Shown here: one piece after another, positions 32,250-42,665 of the stretch
Layout: every line of letters begins with the position of its first letter
How positions within the stretch are numbered: position 1 is the first letter of the stretch
Assembly (NCBI GenBank): GCA_018340805.1
Contig: JACMZG010001870.1
Location: 23,500,881-23,564,880, forward strand
Source of the DNA: Microvelia longipes
Taxonomy: Eukaryota > Arthropoda > Insecta > Hemiptera > Veliidae
DNA length: 64,000 nt
Reading direction: 5' to 3'
Position numbers and translations under genes: made by a program
Notes under the pieces: generated by a model
What the model was told of the DNA's origin: nothing
The model's database searches: none
What the model saw: only the letters and a program-made list of their open reading frames with translations

Positions 32250-32800
32250 TTTACATCTATATATATGCGATAATTTTTCTATATACAGTAAAAATGATTT
32301 TTCTATATACAGTGAAATAGTTTGTTCTTTGTAGCCTGCAAAGTTTATGCCTACAATGATAGGCGAAATATATTGATTGAATAAATCATTCAAAGCTTTT
32401 TATAGAACTAAAGTCCCCTTGATCAAGCTGAGATATACAGTAAAAATGATAATTTTCTATATACAGTAAAGATAATTTTTCTATATATAGTAAATGATAA
32501 TTTCTATATACATGAAAATGATAATTTTTCTAAATACAGTAAAATATTAATTTTTCTATATCAGTTAATGATAATTAGTAAATGATAATTTTTCTATGTA
32601 CAGTAAACTGATAATTTTTTCTATAAATAGTAAATGATATTTTTCTATATACAGTAAAAATCATAATTTTTCTTTATACAGTAAAAATGATAATTTTTCT
32701 ATAAATAGTAAATGATAATTTTTCTATAAATAGTAAATGATAATTTTTCTATATACAGTAAAAATGATAATTTTTCTATGTACAGTAAAAATGATAAAAA
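32250..32800. repeat. Minisatellite, about 27-bp unit, interrupted
   Basis: Some fifteen copies of AATGATAATTTTTCTATATA plus CAGTAAA. The array is split by a 32318-32435 insert that matches 9875-10010, so that repeat appears to have inserted into the existing array. Short open frames with SFLLYIEKL repeats are translated array. Confidence 0.85.
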
Positions 32801-32804
32801 GTAA

Positions 32805-32900
32805 AAAATCTGGCACGGAGTATCTCGGTATCTTTCCTTGCCACATCGGATTGGCAACGTTCGACCTCCCCACTTCGGACTCGCTTTGCACATCCTCAGT
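32805..32900 (+). repeat. Dispersed GC-rich repeat, copy 3
   Basis: AAAAATCTGGCACGGAGTAT, CATCGGATTGGCAACG and ACTTCGGACTCGCTT match the family described at 3495 and 4660. It abuts the end of the 27-bp minisatellite. Confidence 0.5.
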
Positions 32901-32934
32901 ATATAAAAATTACGAAAATTACCACATTGTTTAA

Positions 32935-33572
32935 TCATAAAATTACACCTTTATGATTCAACAAAAACCGTGAATATTTATTTATTATTTATTAATACAA
33001 TAACGAGCAAAATTACCCTTTTTACAAAAATCACAATTATAGAAAAAATTAAATTAAATAAAAATTGCACACACAAACAAACATTTTTTATACATTATAA
33101 AAATTTAAGTACAAAAAATATTTTCCAGTAAGATCAACTAGACTCTAACAGTAAAGTGAATTTAATGGTATCTGTTTTTTGCTAACATGATGTTAAGGGA
33201 TTGGTACAAAATATGTCGGTGCATGTGTTATTTCTAGATTTTTAAAAAGTGTAATACAATAATATGTGGCGGGCTTAATATACCAAGCAGATTGTAAGGA
33301 GCTATGATACAAGGGAAGCCAGGAGTCCAGGCTGTTCCAGCTAAGGCTCTTTAGCTGGAATTTATTAAATAAAAATTAATTAATTATTTGTGTGTCCCCG
33401 GATGGGGTTGCCTATAAGTGTAAATGACAAAAAAATTAATTTTAGCGAATTTCCTTTGGGAATAAAATTCGCTAATGGGATTGGCGTCATGGCGGAAGTC
33501 GAACACAAATCCGTTTCATAGGTCCCTGATGACGAAAACATAACATCAACATAAACATTTCGAGAGACTTGA
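32935..33572. repeat. AT-rich DNA with dispersed repeat (33435-33535)
   Basis: 33435-33535 shares AATTTCCTTTG, GGCGTCATGGCGGAAG and AAATCCGTTTCA with 24115-24215. The rest shows no gene. Confidence 0.5.
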
Positions 33573-33716
<144 letters not shown>

Positions 33717-33733
33717 TGTGACATAATTACATT

Positions 33734-34057
33734 ATGTCAAGATTATTATACACTGACATTAAGTTAAATAAGGGTTTTATTATTGCTAATTGCAGTAAGA
33801 TATCTGAAGTAATAAGTCAAGAACGTGACAACCTGTCGTATTCTACATCCTCATCCTCTCCTCGGTTACCTGAACATCTTAACAATATTTATAATGCTTC
33901 GGTTCACAATTTGACTTAATTAGAACAGCTTGAATTTCTTAAATTACTTCAAGAATATAAAGGTTTATTTACAAGAGATAAATTAGATATGGGTAAAACC
34001 AATTTAACCAAACATCAAATTCATGTTGGAGCTAATAAGACTTGGCAAGAACGCTAA
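33734..34057 (+). mobile_element. Ty3/gypsy pol fragment
   Basis: One frame, broken by a single stop at 33917, encodes LEQLEFLKLLQEYKGLF then DKLDMGKTNLTKHQIHVG. This is the linker before the RT of gypsy-type retrotransposons, usually L..Y.D.F....LG.T.L..H.I..G. Nothing of protease or RT remains. A hairpin element begins at its 3' end. Confidence 0.55.
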
Positions 34058-34183
34058 ATAACAAAATAACGAAATTAGAAATTAAATAAATAGGTAATAA
34101 CTATTTAGAAAAAAACCTTTAATATTAATTTAATGAAGAAATTCATGATTAATTAATTTTACCTCTGCGTTCTTGCCTAGTCA
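34036..34183. repeat. Inverted repeat, about 148 bp
   Basis: GACTTGGCAAGAACGC (34036-34051) and GCGTTCTTGCCTAGTC (about 34168-34183) are near-perfect reverse complements around an AT-rich spacer. It is probably a MITE-like insertion at the end of the gypsy scrap. Confidence 0.6.
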
Positions 34184-34879
34184 GAAATTGCTTTACTGTT
34201 AAATTTCGTAAGGCTTTTAAATAAACATCTATATCTCTTAAGATTTATGAAAACAGTGAATGAATAGACTTGGCGTAAACTATTATATTTTAACTTTTTA
34301 CGCAAGACTTGGCTGCATTTTTTCACGGAGTGTTTTTGTTGGGATTGATATTTTCTTGACTTATATTTTCATTCCTAATATAAGTACACATTATAACCAC
34401 GTATCAACACAACTGAGGCATTCCAACGCCCCGTCCGTACGTCCGTTAGTAAAATTAAAAAAACACGGACCGATCTTATAGCAGCGAAACTAATGCATTT
34501 ATTGATATTTTTTTTTTACTTATATTTTTCCCTAATTATAATACACATATATAGGTCCGGTAAATTGCGTCCGGTCCGTGTTTTAACACGTCCAGAAAAT
34601 TATCGGGTCGGTATGAAATTTAGCAACTGTAGCACTATAATAGACAAACAAATGTGCCAAGCTCCATCTTATTATCAGCATTAGTTAGTTCTTATCGATA
34701 AAAATTAGAATATTAACTTAATAACTTGCTTTGACTTTTGGCACGAGTGTATTTCTATATATAATTCACAAGTATACAAAGTTCAATTTCAATACAAGTA
34801 TATCGACGGTTTTGTCAGATTACTTTTGTTAAGGAGTATCGAGCGTAGTCAGTTGGCGGATAGGATTAAAAAACGGATG
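34184..34879. other. Unannotated stretch
   Basis: The phrases CCGTCCGTACGTCCG and GCGTCCGGTCCGTGTTTTAA add local GC. Short open frames have no recognisable domain. Confidence 0.35.
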
Positions 34880-35035
34880 TTTTTACTGTCTCAGGACGAA
34901 CGAAGTGAGTTCACGTACTGTATTATAAATTAGGTATTTCCATATTCTGTGGACAAGCGAAGCGATTCCGAAGTTGTGAAAATGAGAATAGCAAATTCGA
35001 TATGTTGAGGAAAAGGTTCCGAGGTACCCGATTTT
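34880..35035 (-). repeat. Dispersed GC-rich repeat, copy 4 (minus)
   Basis: On the minus strand: AAATCGGGTACCTCGGAACC, TATCGAATTTGCTA, ACTTCGGAATCGCTTCGCTT. It belongs with the copies at 3495, 4660 and 32805 and here extends about 60 bases further than they do. Confidence 0.5.
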
Positions 35036-35096
35036 TTAAAAAAGTATATTTAAGTGTATTTATTTATATAATGTTTATTTATAATTATAATTAAAT

Positions 35097-35807
35097 AATG
35101 TGTCAGGTAATTAATTATCTGACACGGAGTCGAGGACAGGGCGTAGTGAGCTCCTTGTCAGGGTTTAGTCTTGCACTATCCTGTTCAAACCTGTCTTTAC
35201 TGCGTAGTTGCATTACCGACGCCATTTTGGAGACAGACGTTCCTGCCGGTAATTATTGGTTTACTTCTACAAAATATGACTCAGTAAGTACAAAAATTGT
35301 ATTTAAATTCAAAATTGATGTAATTAATCATAATATTTTTCTTTAATTTATTAATTTAGTAATAGGATGGCTTTGATAATTAAAGATGTAATTATGTTGA
35401 CGATAGTATCTATCACGTATGATTTTTCCTCTCATTTCAATGTCTCCAATCGAACTAAAGCCTTTTAAGGAAAGAAAAAATACCAAACATGTGTTGATTT
35501 GTCATATAATGTGAGAAAGACATAAAAAATCGTTTTAACCACATACGGAACCGTTTAAGGTTGGACGAATGAAATATTTATTAAATCTTTTACAAATATT
35601 ACATACATTTAATCTTTCTTACTTAATAATTACAATTTTTATTAGATCTAAATCAGCTTAAGTTGTGTTTCGTAATTATTATTTTGTCGAGCTAGTGCTT
35701 TAATTCGACCTGTAACAACAAATGCGTACTTATGAAGACGCTCGAAAAAAAGGTAACGATCCATAAATAAAACTTTGATCTAGAACATTTCGTATTATTG
35801 CAAAACT
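35097..35807. other. Palindrome then unannotated DNA
   Basis: GTGTCAGGTAATTAATTATC plus TGACAC (35100-35125) is a near-perfect palindrome. The frame 35098-35346 has no recognised domain. Confidence 0.4.
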
Positions 35808-36617
35808 ATTCGCGATTCAAAGTCCGTAGCAGCACCACCGTCGCTGATAAGAATTGATAACGAAAGGGTGATCATTGTTAAAGTCCTTATGGGAGTTTTT
35901 TGATTTTCTTATTTGTGACGATTATTTCTTTAAATTTTTATCAAAGTGCTTTAATTTAATTAATTTCAGGGTTATGAACTCAGTAGAATCACTATTTCGT
36001 AGAAAAATAGGGTTTTAATGGGTTGTCACGAGTATTTAAACTGAGTGATAAGATGGTAAAATTATAATAGTGTTTTATTTTAGTTATTGTTAATTAATGT
36101 TACTTTTGAATAATTTTAGTTTACACAAACACACAAAATTACCTTTTAATTGCATTGAATTGTTTTAAATTAGTTGTTACAGGTATTTAAATTAACTGAT
36201 AACAAGCCGATTTTCACCGTAATGGTGTTTTAATTTATCAATCAATTTTATTTACACACTAAATAATAAAACTCAATAAATTCACGTTTTTGTAAAATGT
36301 TGTTTAAAATCATCCGTTTAGGTTTTATTATTTTTGGGTTAACTCGGACAAATCCAAGTCTAGTGATAAGAGCCTGATTCTATATTTAAAATCTGGAATA
36401 ATCGAAGTACTTATCTATGAATGTTGGCCATTTTTTTAGCACCGATTGTCGTTCTATTAATTTTATCTCATTTATCACAAATTAACGAACAATAAAGAAA
36501 TAAAGAAGAATTTTCAACGGCTCCCATGCAAATCCTATGATAAAAAAAATTCGATCACCCTTTCGTTTTCCCGCCATTGGTATTGCAACCTTACAACTAT
36601 CTCTTTGAATCGCGAAT
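35808..36617. repeat. Inverted-repeat unit, about 810 bp
   Basis: ATTCGCGATTCAAAG (35808-35822) is exactly inverted at 36603-36617. AACGAAAGGGTGATC (about 35859-35873) is inverted at about 36551-36565. The arms are diverged and only patches match. The right end doubles as the inner end of the larger palindrome. Confidence 0.65.
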
Positions 36618-38468
36618 ACGTCTACGTTTAAATAGGTAGATATTTAAGAAGTTTACACCGATTTCGTGTTGTCTACCGTAATAAGTTTGATCAATCTTAG
36701 TAGTAAAATTAAAGAAAAATAAGAGGAAATCTTAAACCGCATATTTTGATTTGTATTTATTGCGTGCTTTGCTTATTTTTTAATAAAAATATTTTTTTAT
36801 GTGTTAGCTTGTTTACTGGGCCTTAATTATAATCATATCTGTCTATTATAGTTGACGTATTTTGCTATGTGCTTTGATGTGATGGTTTTTTCAACATTCG
36901 TTGGAATCATATTCGATGTGGTCTCGAGTTTTAAAAACTCCTCGTTCTCTCATAGTATTCTGTTTTTTGGTTGATGATGGCTTGGTTATGATTGAGGTAA
37001 TAAGCTCTTTTAAACTTTTTGTTTATCTTAATGTGATGTTAAAAGAAGGGGTTGGCGGTCATTTGATGTGAACCTTTATACCAATATAGGGGGGGGGGGG
37101 GCACCGGTTTCCTTCTTTGCTTGATGGTCCTAAAACAGCATTAGTCTAGTCTCATAGAGTATTAGATTTTTTTCATTCATAGGTCAAGACAATTAGTACT
37201 TCACAACACTTCTAGATCCGCTGCGGATCGTATAGAATACGATCTCTCAATACGGTAATATTAGCTGTATGAACCATGCAAAGGGGATCCGATCACATAA
37301 ATGGATCCCCCGATACGCTGTAAGTACCTTTAGAGACGATCGTATTTAAAGGATAACTTCTCGTTGAACTTTTATTTCACTTCTATATTACCGTTTTTGA
37401 TCAAATAACTTTTGGAATATTATTTTTTATTGTAACTTTATTATTATGCAAAGAAATCACAATTCAATTAAATATATTTTTTGATTTAAACTTCCTTATA
37501 ACCAAAAGTGAACCTTCACTATAAAAAACACGATTTTTGGCGGGATCAGTTATCAGTAATCTCACTCAATCGACTAACAAAGACGCTGTAAGAACCGTGA
37601 AGTTAGTTGACCGTATTGCATATGTATCCAATACGATCGCCTGTTACATACGCTGTGTGTACGTAGTAAATGTTCTACCTTTGTTGATAGTACTGGAATG
37701 CTGTAAGTCTATGCCACTGTTGCATAGAGAATGTTGCCAATAGAGCAATGTTCCTTATTGCATATCTAATAGATTTGGCCCATGGATAGCAGAAAATCTC
37801 TGGGTTCTGAATGGTTTTGGCCAGTAATTTGTGGCGAAACACACTAGTACCAACTATGCCAAAATGAATTGTCCTAGATGAGGTATTTGCTGTTCAAAGG
37901 GATAGTTGTAATGTTGGCAATATCTATGGTGGAAAGAAGTAAGGGTGATCAATTTTATATTCTCAAGATTAGCAAATGAAATTATCATAATTCCTTTTTT
38001 CTTTATTAATTAATTCGTGATAAAAGTGTTTAAAATTAATACTATAGGTGCCATAAAACTTTTCAATGTTTTAATTATTCTTGGAATTTAAATATAGAAT
38101 CAGGCTCTTATTACTTCTGTCTTGAATTAATTCATTTTAATTATCTTGACAGCATAGAGGAATATATAGTACTAGCTTAGTACTATACTACTAGTTACTA
38201 TACTATTCTATACTATATTATATACTATACTACTAGTACTATACTACTAGCTTAGTACTAGTTTAGTACTTAGTACTAGCTATAGTACTAGCTTGACAGT
38301 TGTTTTTAATACTCATAACAACAAATTTATACAGAAATTTAATAAAATAATATGTTATTTTAGTGAGTTATTCATTATTTTACTAAGTAAATAAAATAAA
38401 AACACAATAATGGTGAAAATCAGGTTATTATCAGTTAATAACCTGACCTATTTAACTGATAATAAAAG
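36183..38468. repeat. Large imperfect palindrome, arms about 435 and 575 bp
   Basis: Collinear inverted patches: TTAACTGATAA/TTTTCACC.. at 36193-36225 against 38405-38462; a perfect 24-base match around GAGCCTGATTCTATA (36366-36390 against 38088-38111); and GATCACCCTT..ACAACTATCTCTTTGAA (36551-36610) against 37891-37960. The spacer 36620-37890 has poly-G at 37088-37100 and no known gene; the open frame 37537-37743 is unrecognised. Confidence 0.65.
38165..38298. repeat. TAGTACTA-type simple repeat
   Basis: Degenerate repeats of ACTAGCTTAGTACTATACTA. It lies within the right arm of the palindrome and is absent from the left arm, so it expanded after the arms formed. Confidence 0.8.
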
Positions 38469-38479
38469 AGTGAATTGTG

Positions 38480-40755
38480 CAAGCTATAATTAATCAAAAT
38501 GAATTAATAATAAATTAAATAAAACTCAATATTATGATTTTAATCTTCTTATCAGTTCGCTTAAAAGCTTTGGACAATCCACTTCCAAGCTTATTTGAAA
38601 CGGGGTTTCCAATGAAATAGTGTCTTAAGTGAGTTTATACTCCCCAAAACAATTCAATTAAATCTCATAAAGATAACACTTTATGGCAAATCATCAGTAA
38701 TTAGAAAAAATAAGAATTCCCCATAAAATTTATAATGTTGATCCCTTCTATTATCAATTTAAGCGAATTAGCTTGAATGGTGAATAACCTTACGAGGCAT
38801 TACCTTTTACTGATGAGATAAGTACTACTTCTAATGCTTTTCTTTCTACCAAAGATTGATCATTCAATGTTGCCAAGATAAGAACTAGGTAACTTCCTTT
38901 CTATTAAAAGATGTTGGCAGTTCTACCATTTTTTCGACTCCATTATGGTGTTGAAAACTACTAGACATACTTCAGCAACATTGATCAATTAAACAAAATA
39001 GGGCTAAATTTTCTATTGGCCCATGGAAAACTAGGATATAATTAGGAGGATGATTTGACGAAATTTACTGTGGTCTGTTGTGAATTCACAGTCCCAACAA
39101 CGTACTCCATATTTTTACTTTTATGATCCAACAAAAATCATGGATATACTTGTATTGAAATGAAACTTAGTGTTCTTATTTATTAGGTAATGGTATATTC
39201 AACTTAATAGGAGCATTTTCCAATTATCGTAAAAATGTACACATGTCATTTAATAAAAATTGAACTAATGCTGACAATGAAATGAAACTTGGTACAGATT
39301 TTAGTCTTATACATAGTCACATGCATGCCAAATCACAATCTGATGGCATCATTTTTTTGCGTTTTATGATTTTTCAAAATCATAAAACATTTTTTATGAT
39401 TTTGAAAAATAATAACATAAACTAATAAAATAATAAACAAATTTTGCTGGGTCATTATTGCGGGTTAATAACATCATAAAAAATTATTTTCCGAATGTCA
39501 CAAATACAGAAGTAGACTGATTTTTGTACAAAATTTCTACTCTCTAGTATAAATGCACTAGGCGCTACAATGATAACAGACTCACACATACACATACAGA
39601 CAGACAACTTTGAGAAAACCATTTAGGAGGCCTTAAAAACGCCTGAAACGGATAATTCCCGTTTCATCCCGGGTTTGGGATTTTTTGCAAACAATACTTT
39701 TCCTATATACTATGGTATAAATGAGGAAAAGTAAAAAGTTACTTTAACCCATATGATAAAAAATCAGCCTTAAACCAATAAACTTCTTACAATGTGTCTT
39801 AACAATTTACTTGTTCACAAGCTATGATTATGTTTGAAACCTATTTTGTTTTCTTAATGTGAACCCAGATTAAAAGATTTTTTTTTTTTTTGAGCACATG
39901 TTGAAAATGTGCCTCATTGAAGAGGACTTGAGCCAAAAAGTTATCCTGTTAATAAGGCTTGAGATAGATTTGACTTTTCTTTTCAATGGTCTTTAAAAAC
40001 AGTGGTAATTTAATAAATAAATGACTAATGTATTAAATAGTGAAGTTAAAACAAAATAGTGGATCTTGGACAAAACCCTGAGCTTTAAAACTTATGGGAT
40101 ACTAATTTTGTAATTTATATCCTAATATAGTTAGCTGCATATTTCCCTAGTAATAATAGGGAGCGGGAGTGGGGAACCATTTGTTCTGCACTAGGAACTA
40201 GGCTCAATTTTAAGCCCCTTTGTACCAGCTCCCTTTAGCTATGAGCTGTAGTCACATTTCCATGCTACAGTTGGCACCTACACTCTTTTATAGTTCTTGT
40301 TCTTGTGTTATCACGTGATTTATTGTAACATAGAGTTGTGTTCTGTTAAGAGAGCAGTGACTTGACTTTGGCTCTGTGCTTTACCTTGTAGTGAATATAA
40401 ACAGTGAGATCTACTTGGATTATCATACATTCTTGCCTTTTACTGCTTTTATTTCTCTTTGTGTGGGAACCGCTGAGAAGTCTGGCCTACACCAGATGAC
40501 TGATAGTTTCCTTGTTTCTGACTTGTTATACTAAGCCCGCTAAACTTTGACGTTTATTGTTTGGCGTGATTTCAAATACATTTGGCATAGGGGGAAAGCA
40601 GTGTAAAATGGTTGTGATAGATGTGATAAAATACATCATTTGTTCAATTCAATTTACTATAAGGATATTTGATGTCAACAGTCTGACAATATCAGTGAAA
40701 GGGATTTTATTAGTTCACTCTTCTGTATAAAATAAATAAATAAAAACATAAACAA
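38480..40755. other. Unannotated AT-rich stretch with small hairpin
   Basis: A hairpin of TTATGATTTTTCAAAATCAT and its near-inverse lies at 39362-39411. GACAGACAACTTTGAGAAAA and GCCTGAAACGGATAATTCCC (39600-39660) look like part of a dispersed repeat, ending GAGGAAAAGTAAAAAG. No gene recognised. Confidence 0.4.
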
Positions 40756-40759
40756 ATGG

Positions 40760-40835
40760 AGTCAGCATTGTAGAGTGCTCGTTTTATATACACTTGTCAG
40801 ACACTACTAGGTTCAAAACCATGCCTGGAGAGATA
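40760..40835 (+). repeat. tRNA-derived SINE-like head
   Basis: TTGTAGAGTGCTCG (40768-40781) resembles an RNA polymerase III A box, and GGTTCAAAACC (40810-40820) a B box, about 40 bases apart as in tRNAs. A full tRNA fold is not obvious and the body is not recognised. Confidence 0.35.
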
Positions 40836-41239
40836 GTTCTAGCAAATGGGATATTTCTTGACTTTGGAGGTTTTTATTTCTTTGCAAATGCTGAAATTCA
40901 TTTCTCTTGCAAAATTATGAAATTGAAAATTAGTTATGAGTTATTAAATTAGAAATTAGTTTGAAATCTCATCTACACTGTGACTCAAATGTTGGTAGCA
41001 CTCAGGAGTGCCGTAGGAAATATTTCCTGATGGCAATCTGACAAATAGCTTTTTGCGCTCTCTCAGGTTGTCACAAAGGTGTAGTCTACTGCCTTAGGGA
41101 ATAGACTGAGTAAGCAAGTGGCTCTCAGCTCTCCTATCCTGGAATGCAGATGTGTTAAAAGGAGACTATAAAGTAAAACGTTATTTATTTTATCCCCTTA
41201 CTTTATTTTATGTTGCATTTAAATATAATGTTAAATAAT

Positions 41240-41440
41240 TCAATACTCCCTGATAAAAGAAATTGGAGAGTGGAGGTCTTAGTTTTGCAGGTTATTGAGT
41301 AAATTTCAGATTTTTTTTAATCACTCAAGCACAGTTTTGATTGCTAGAGGGGTTCCTCAGGGCTCAATTTTAGGGCGTCATTGATTTCTAGCTTTTTAAT
41401 GCGACTATTCAAGCACGGCAAAACTGTGCTTGAGTGATAT
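41240..41440 (+). mobile_element. LINE RT scrap overlapping a hairpin
   Basis: [10 protein letters not shown] is readable at 41343-41375, the conserved RT block, with degenerate sequence on both sides. ATCACTCAAGCACAGTTT (41320-41337) and its exact reverse complement (41421-41438) bracket the motif. Confidence 0.6.
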
Positions 41441-41943
41441 TCATCTTCTCTCTCATCTCTATTTACTGTAAATTATAAAATAAAATATACATTATTATTA
41501 TAATCATTATTAAATTATTATTATAGTCATTATTAAATAATATATCCTTGTATAGATCAATGGAAATATTGCTAACACGAACAAAAAATTATCTGCATTG
41601 GCTCCACCTTGTCAGTCAAAAGGGTTAATTACCTGCCTTGGCTGGTAATTTTAATTGCCTGTCCAAGCCTTTGGCTTGAGTGCTAATTACTCAATTCTAT
41701 ATATCTCTTATTGTTATTGTTATTACTAGGACATGAATCTTTGAGTATTCATTTTGTAACCAAACCTTTGTTTAGGTTTGAAGAAAAATTATTTCTGGCT
41801 TGTTTTTTACAGATTGATCTTTGGAATACTACCCTGTATAGGCAGAATTCAAATAAAACTTAACCATGTACATAGTGGTGGCTGATTCCAAGACTATTGG
41901 TTGGGAAACCAGGATCTTAGTGTGCCATTACTGCTTGTAGTTA
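41441..41943. other. Unannotated stretch
   Basis: AT-rich with AATTACCTGCCTTGGCTGGTAATT-type inverted phrases at about 41625-41655. No gene. Confidence 0.4.
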
Positions 41944-42120
41944 TAATTCTGAATATTAATAAATAAATAAATATAAATAAATAAACCATTTATTGTGGAT
42001 CATTACAATAAGTTACAATTCTTACAAGTTACAAAATTACAAGTTAAAACCACAAATCGGGGTTACCCGTGGTCACCTTACAAAAGGTTTAGAAGTTGCT
42101 ACTTCCATTTATTAGTAATT
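41944..42120 (-). mobile_element. LINE 3' end (minus strand)
   Basis: On the minus strand CACAATAAATGG is followed by (TTTA)n, a polyadenylation signal and tail like that of the LINE at 21850. No coding part is recognised next to it. Confidence 0.45.
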
Positions 42121-42665
42121 GTTATTTTAGGTTAACATTTTATTAATTTAAAATAGTATCATGCAAAAGTTATCTTAATTATTTAAATTAGAAATTTATA
42201 ATAAATAACATGCAATATTAATTTTTAAACATACCATACACTCAAAACACATTTTTACGCTTATATAATACATATACATACACATAAATGCACTCATATA
42301 CATACATATACATACACACATATACATTATATTATATACTCACACATACGCGTACACATACAATATTTTACATACACACACATACATACGCATAATACTA
42401 ATTAAAGTACTCTTATTATATTTATTGTTATTATTTTTAGATACTTAATTTACTTTATTTTTAAGTAGATGTTAGGACTATTAAATTATTTGTTATTATT
42501 TATTAAATTAATTTATTATAAATTTTATTATTTTGATTGATTAATAGCAAACTTTTAATAATAACTTACCTAATATTTTAACTATCATATACAAATACAA
42601 ATAAAATACAAATACGCAGAAAACATAAATAATAATTATAGTTATCATACAAATTTAATAGCAAT
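42121..42665. other. AT-rich DNA with CATACA microsatellite
   Basis: 42260-42395 is a degenerate (CATA/CACA)n repeat. The remainder may be 3' UTR of the LINE that follows. No gene. Confidence 0.5.

Noticed and set aside
35097..35350. 82-codon frame next to a palindrome
   Set aside because: No domain, no splice context, and composition as expected for non-coding DNA.
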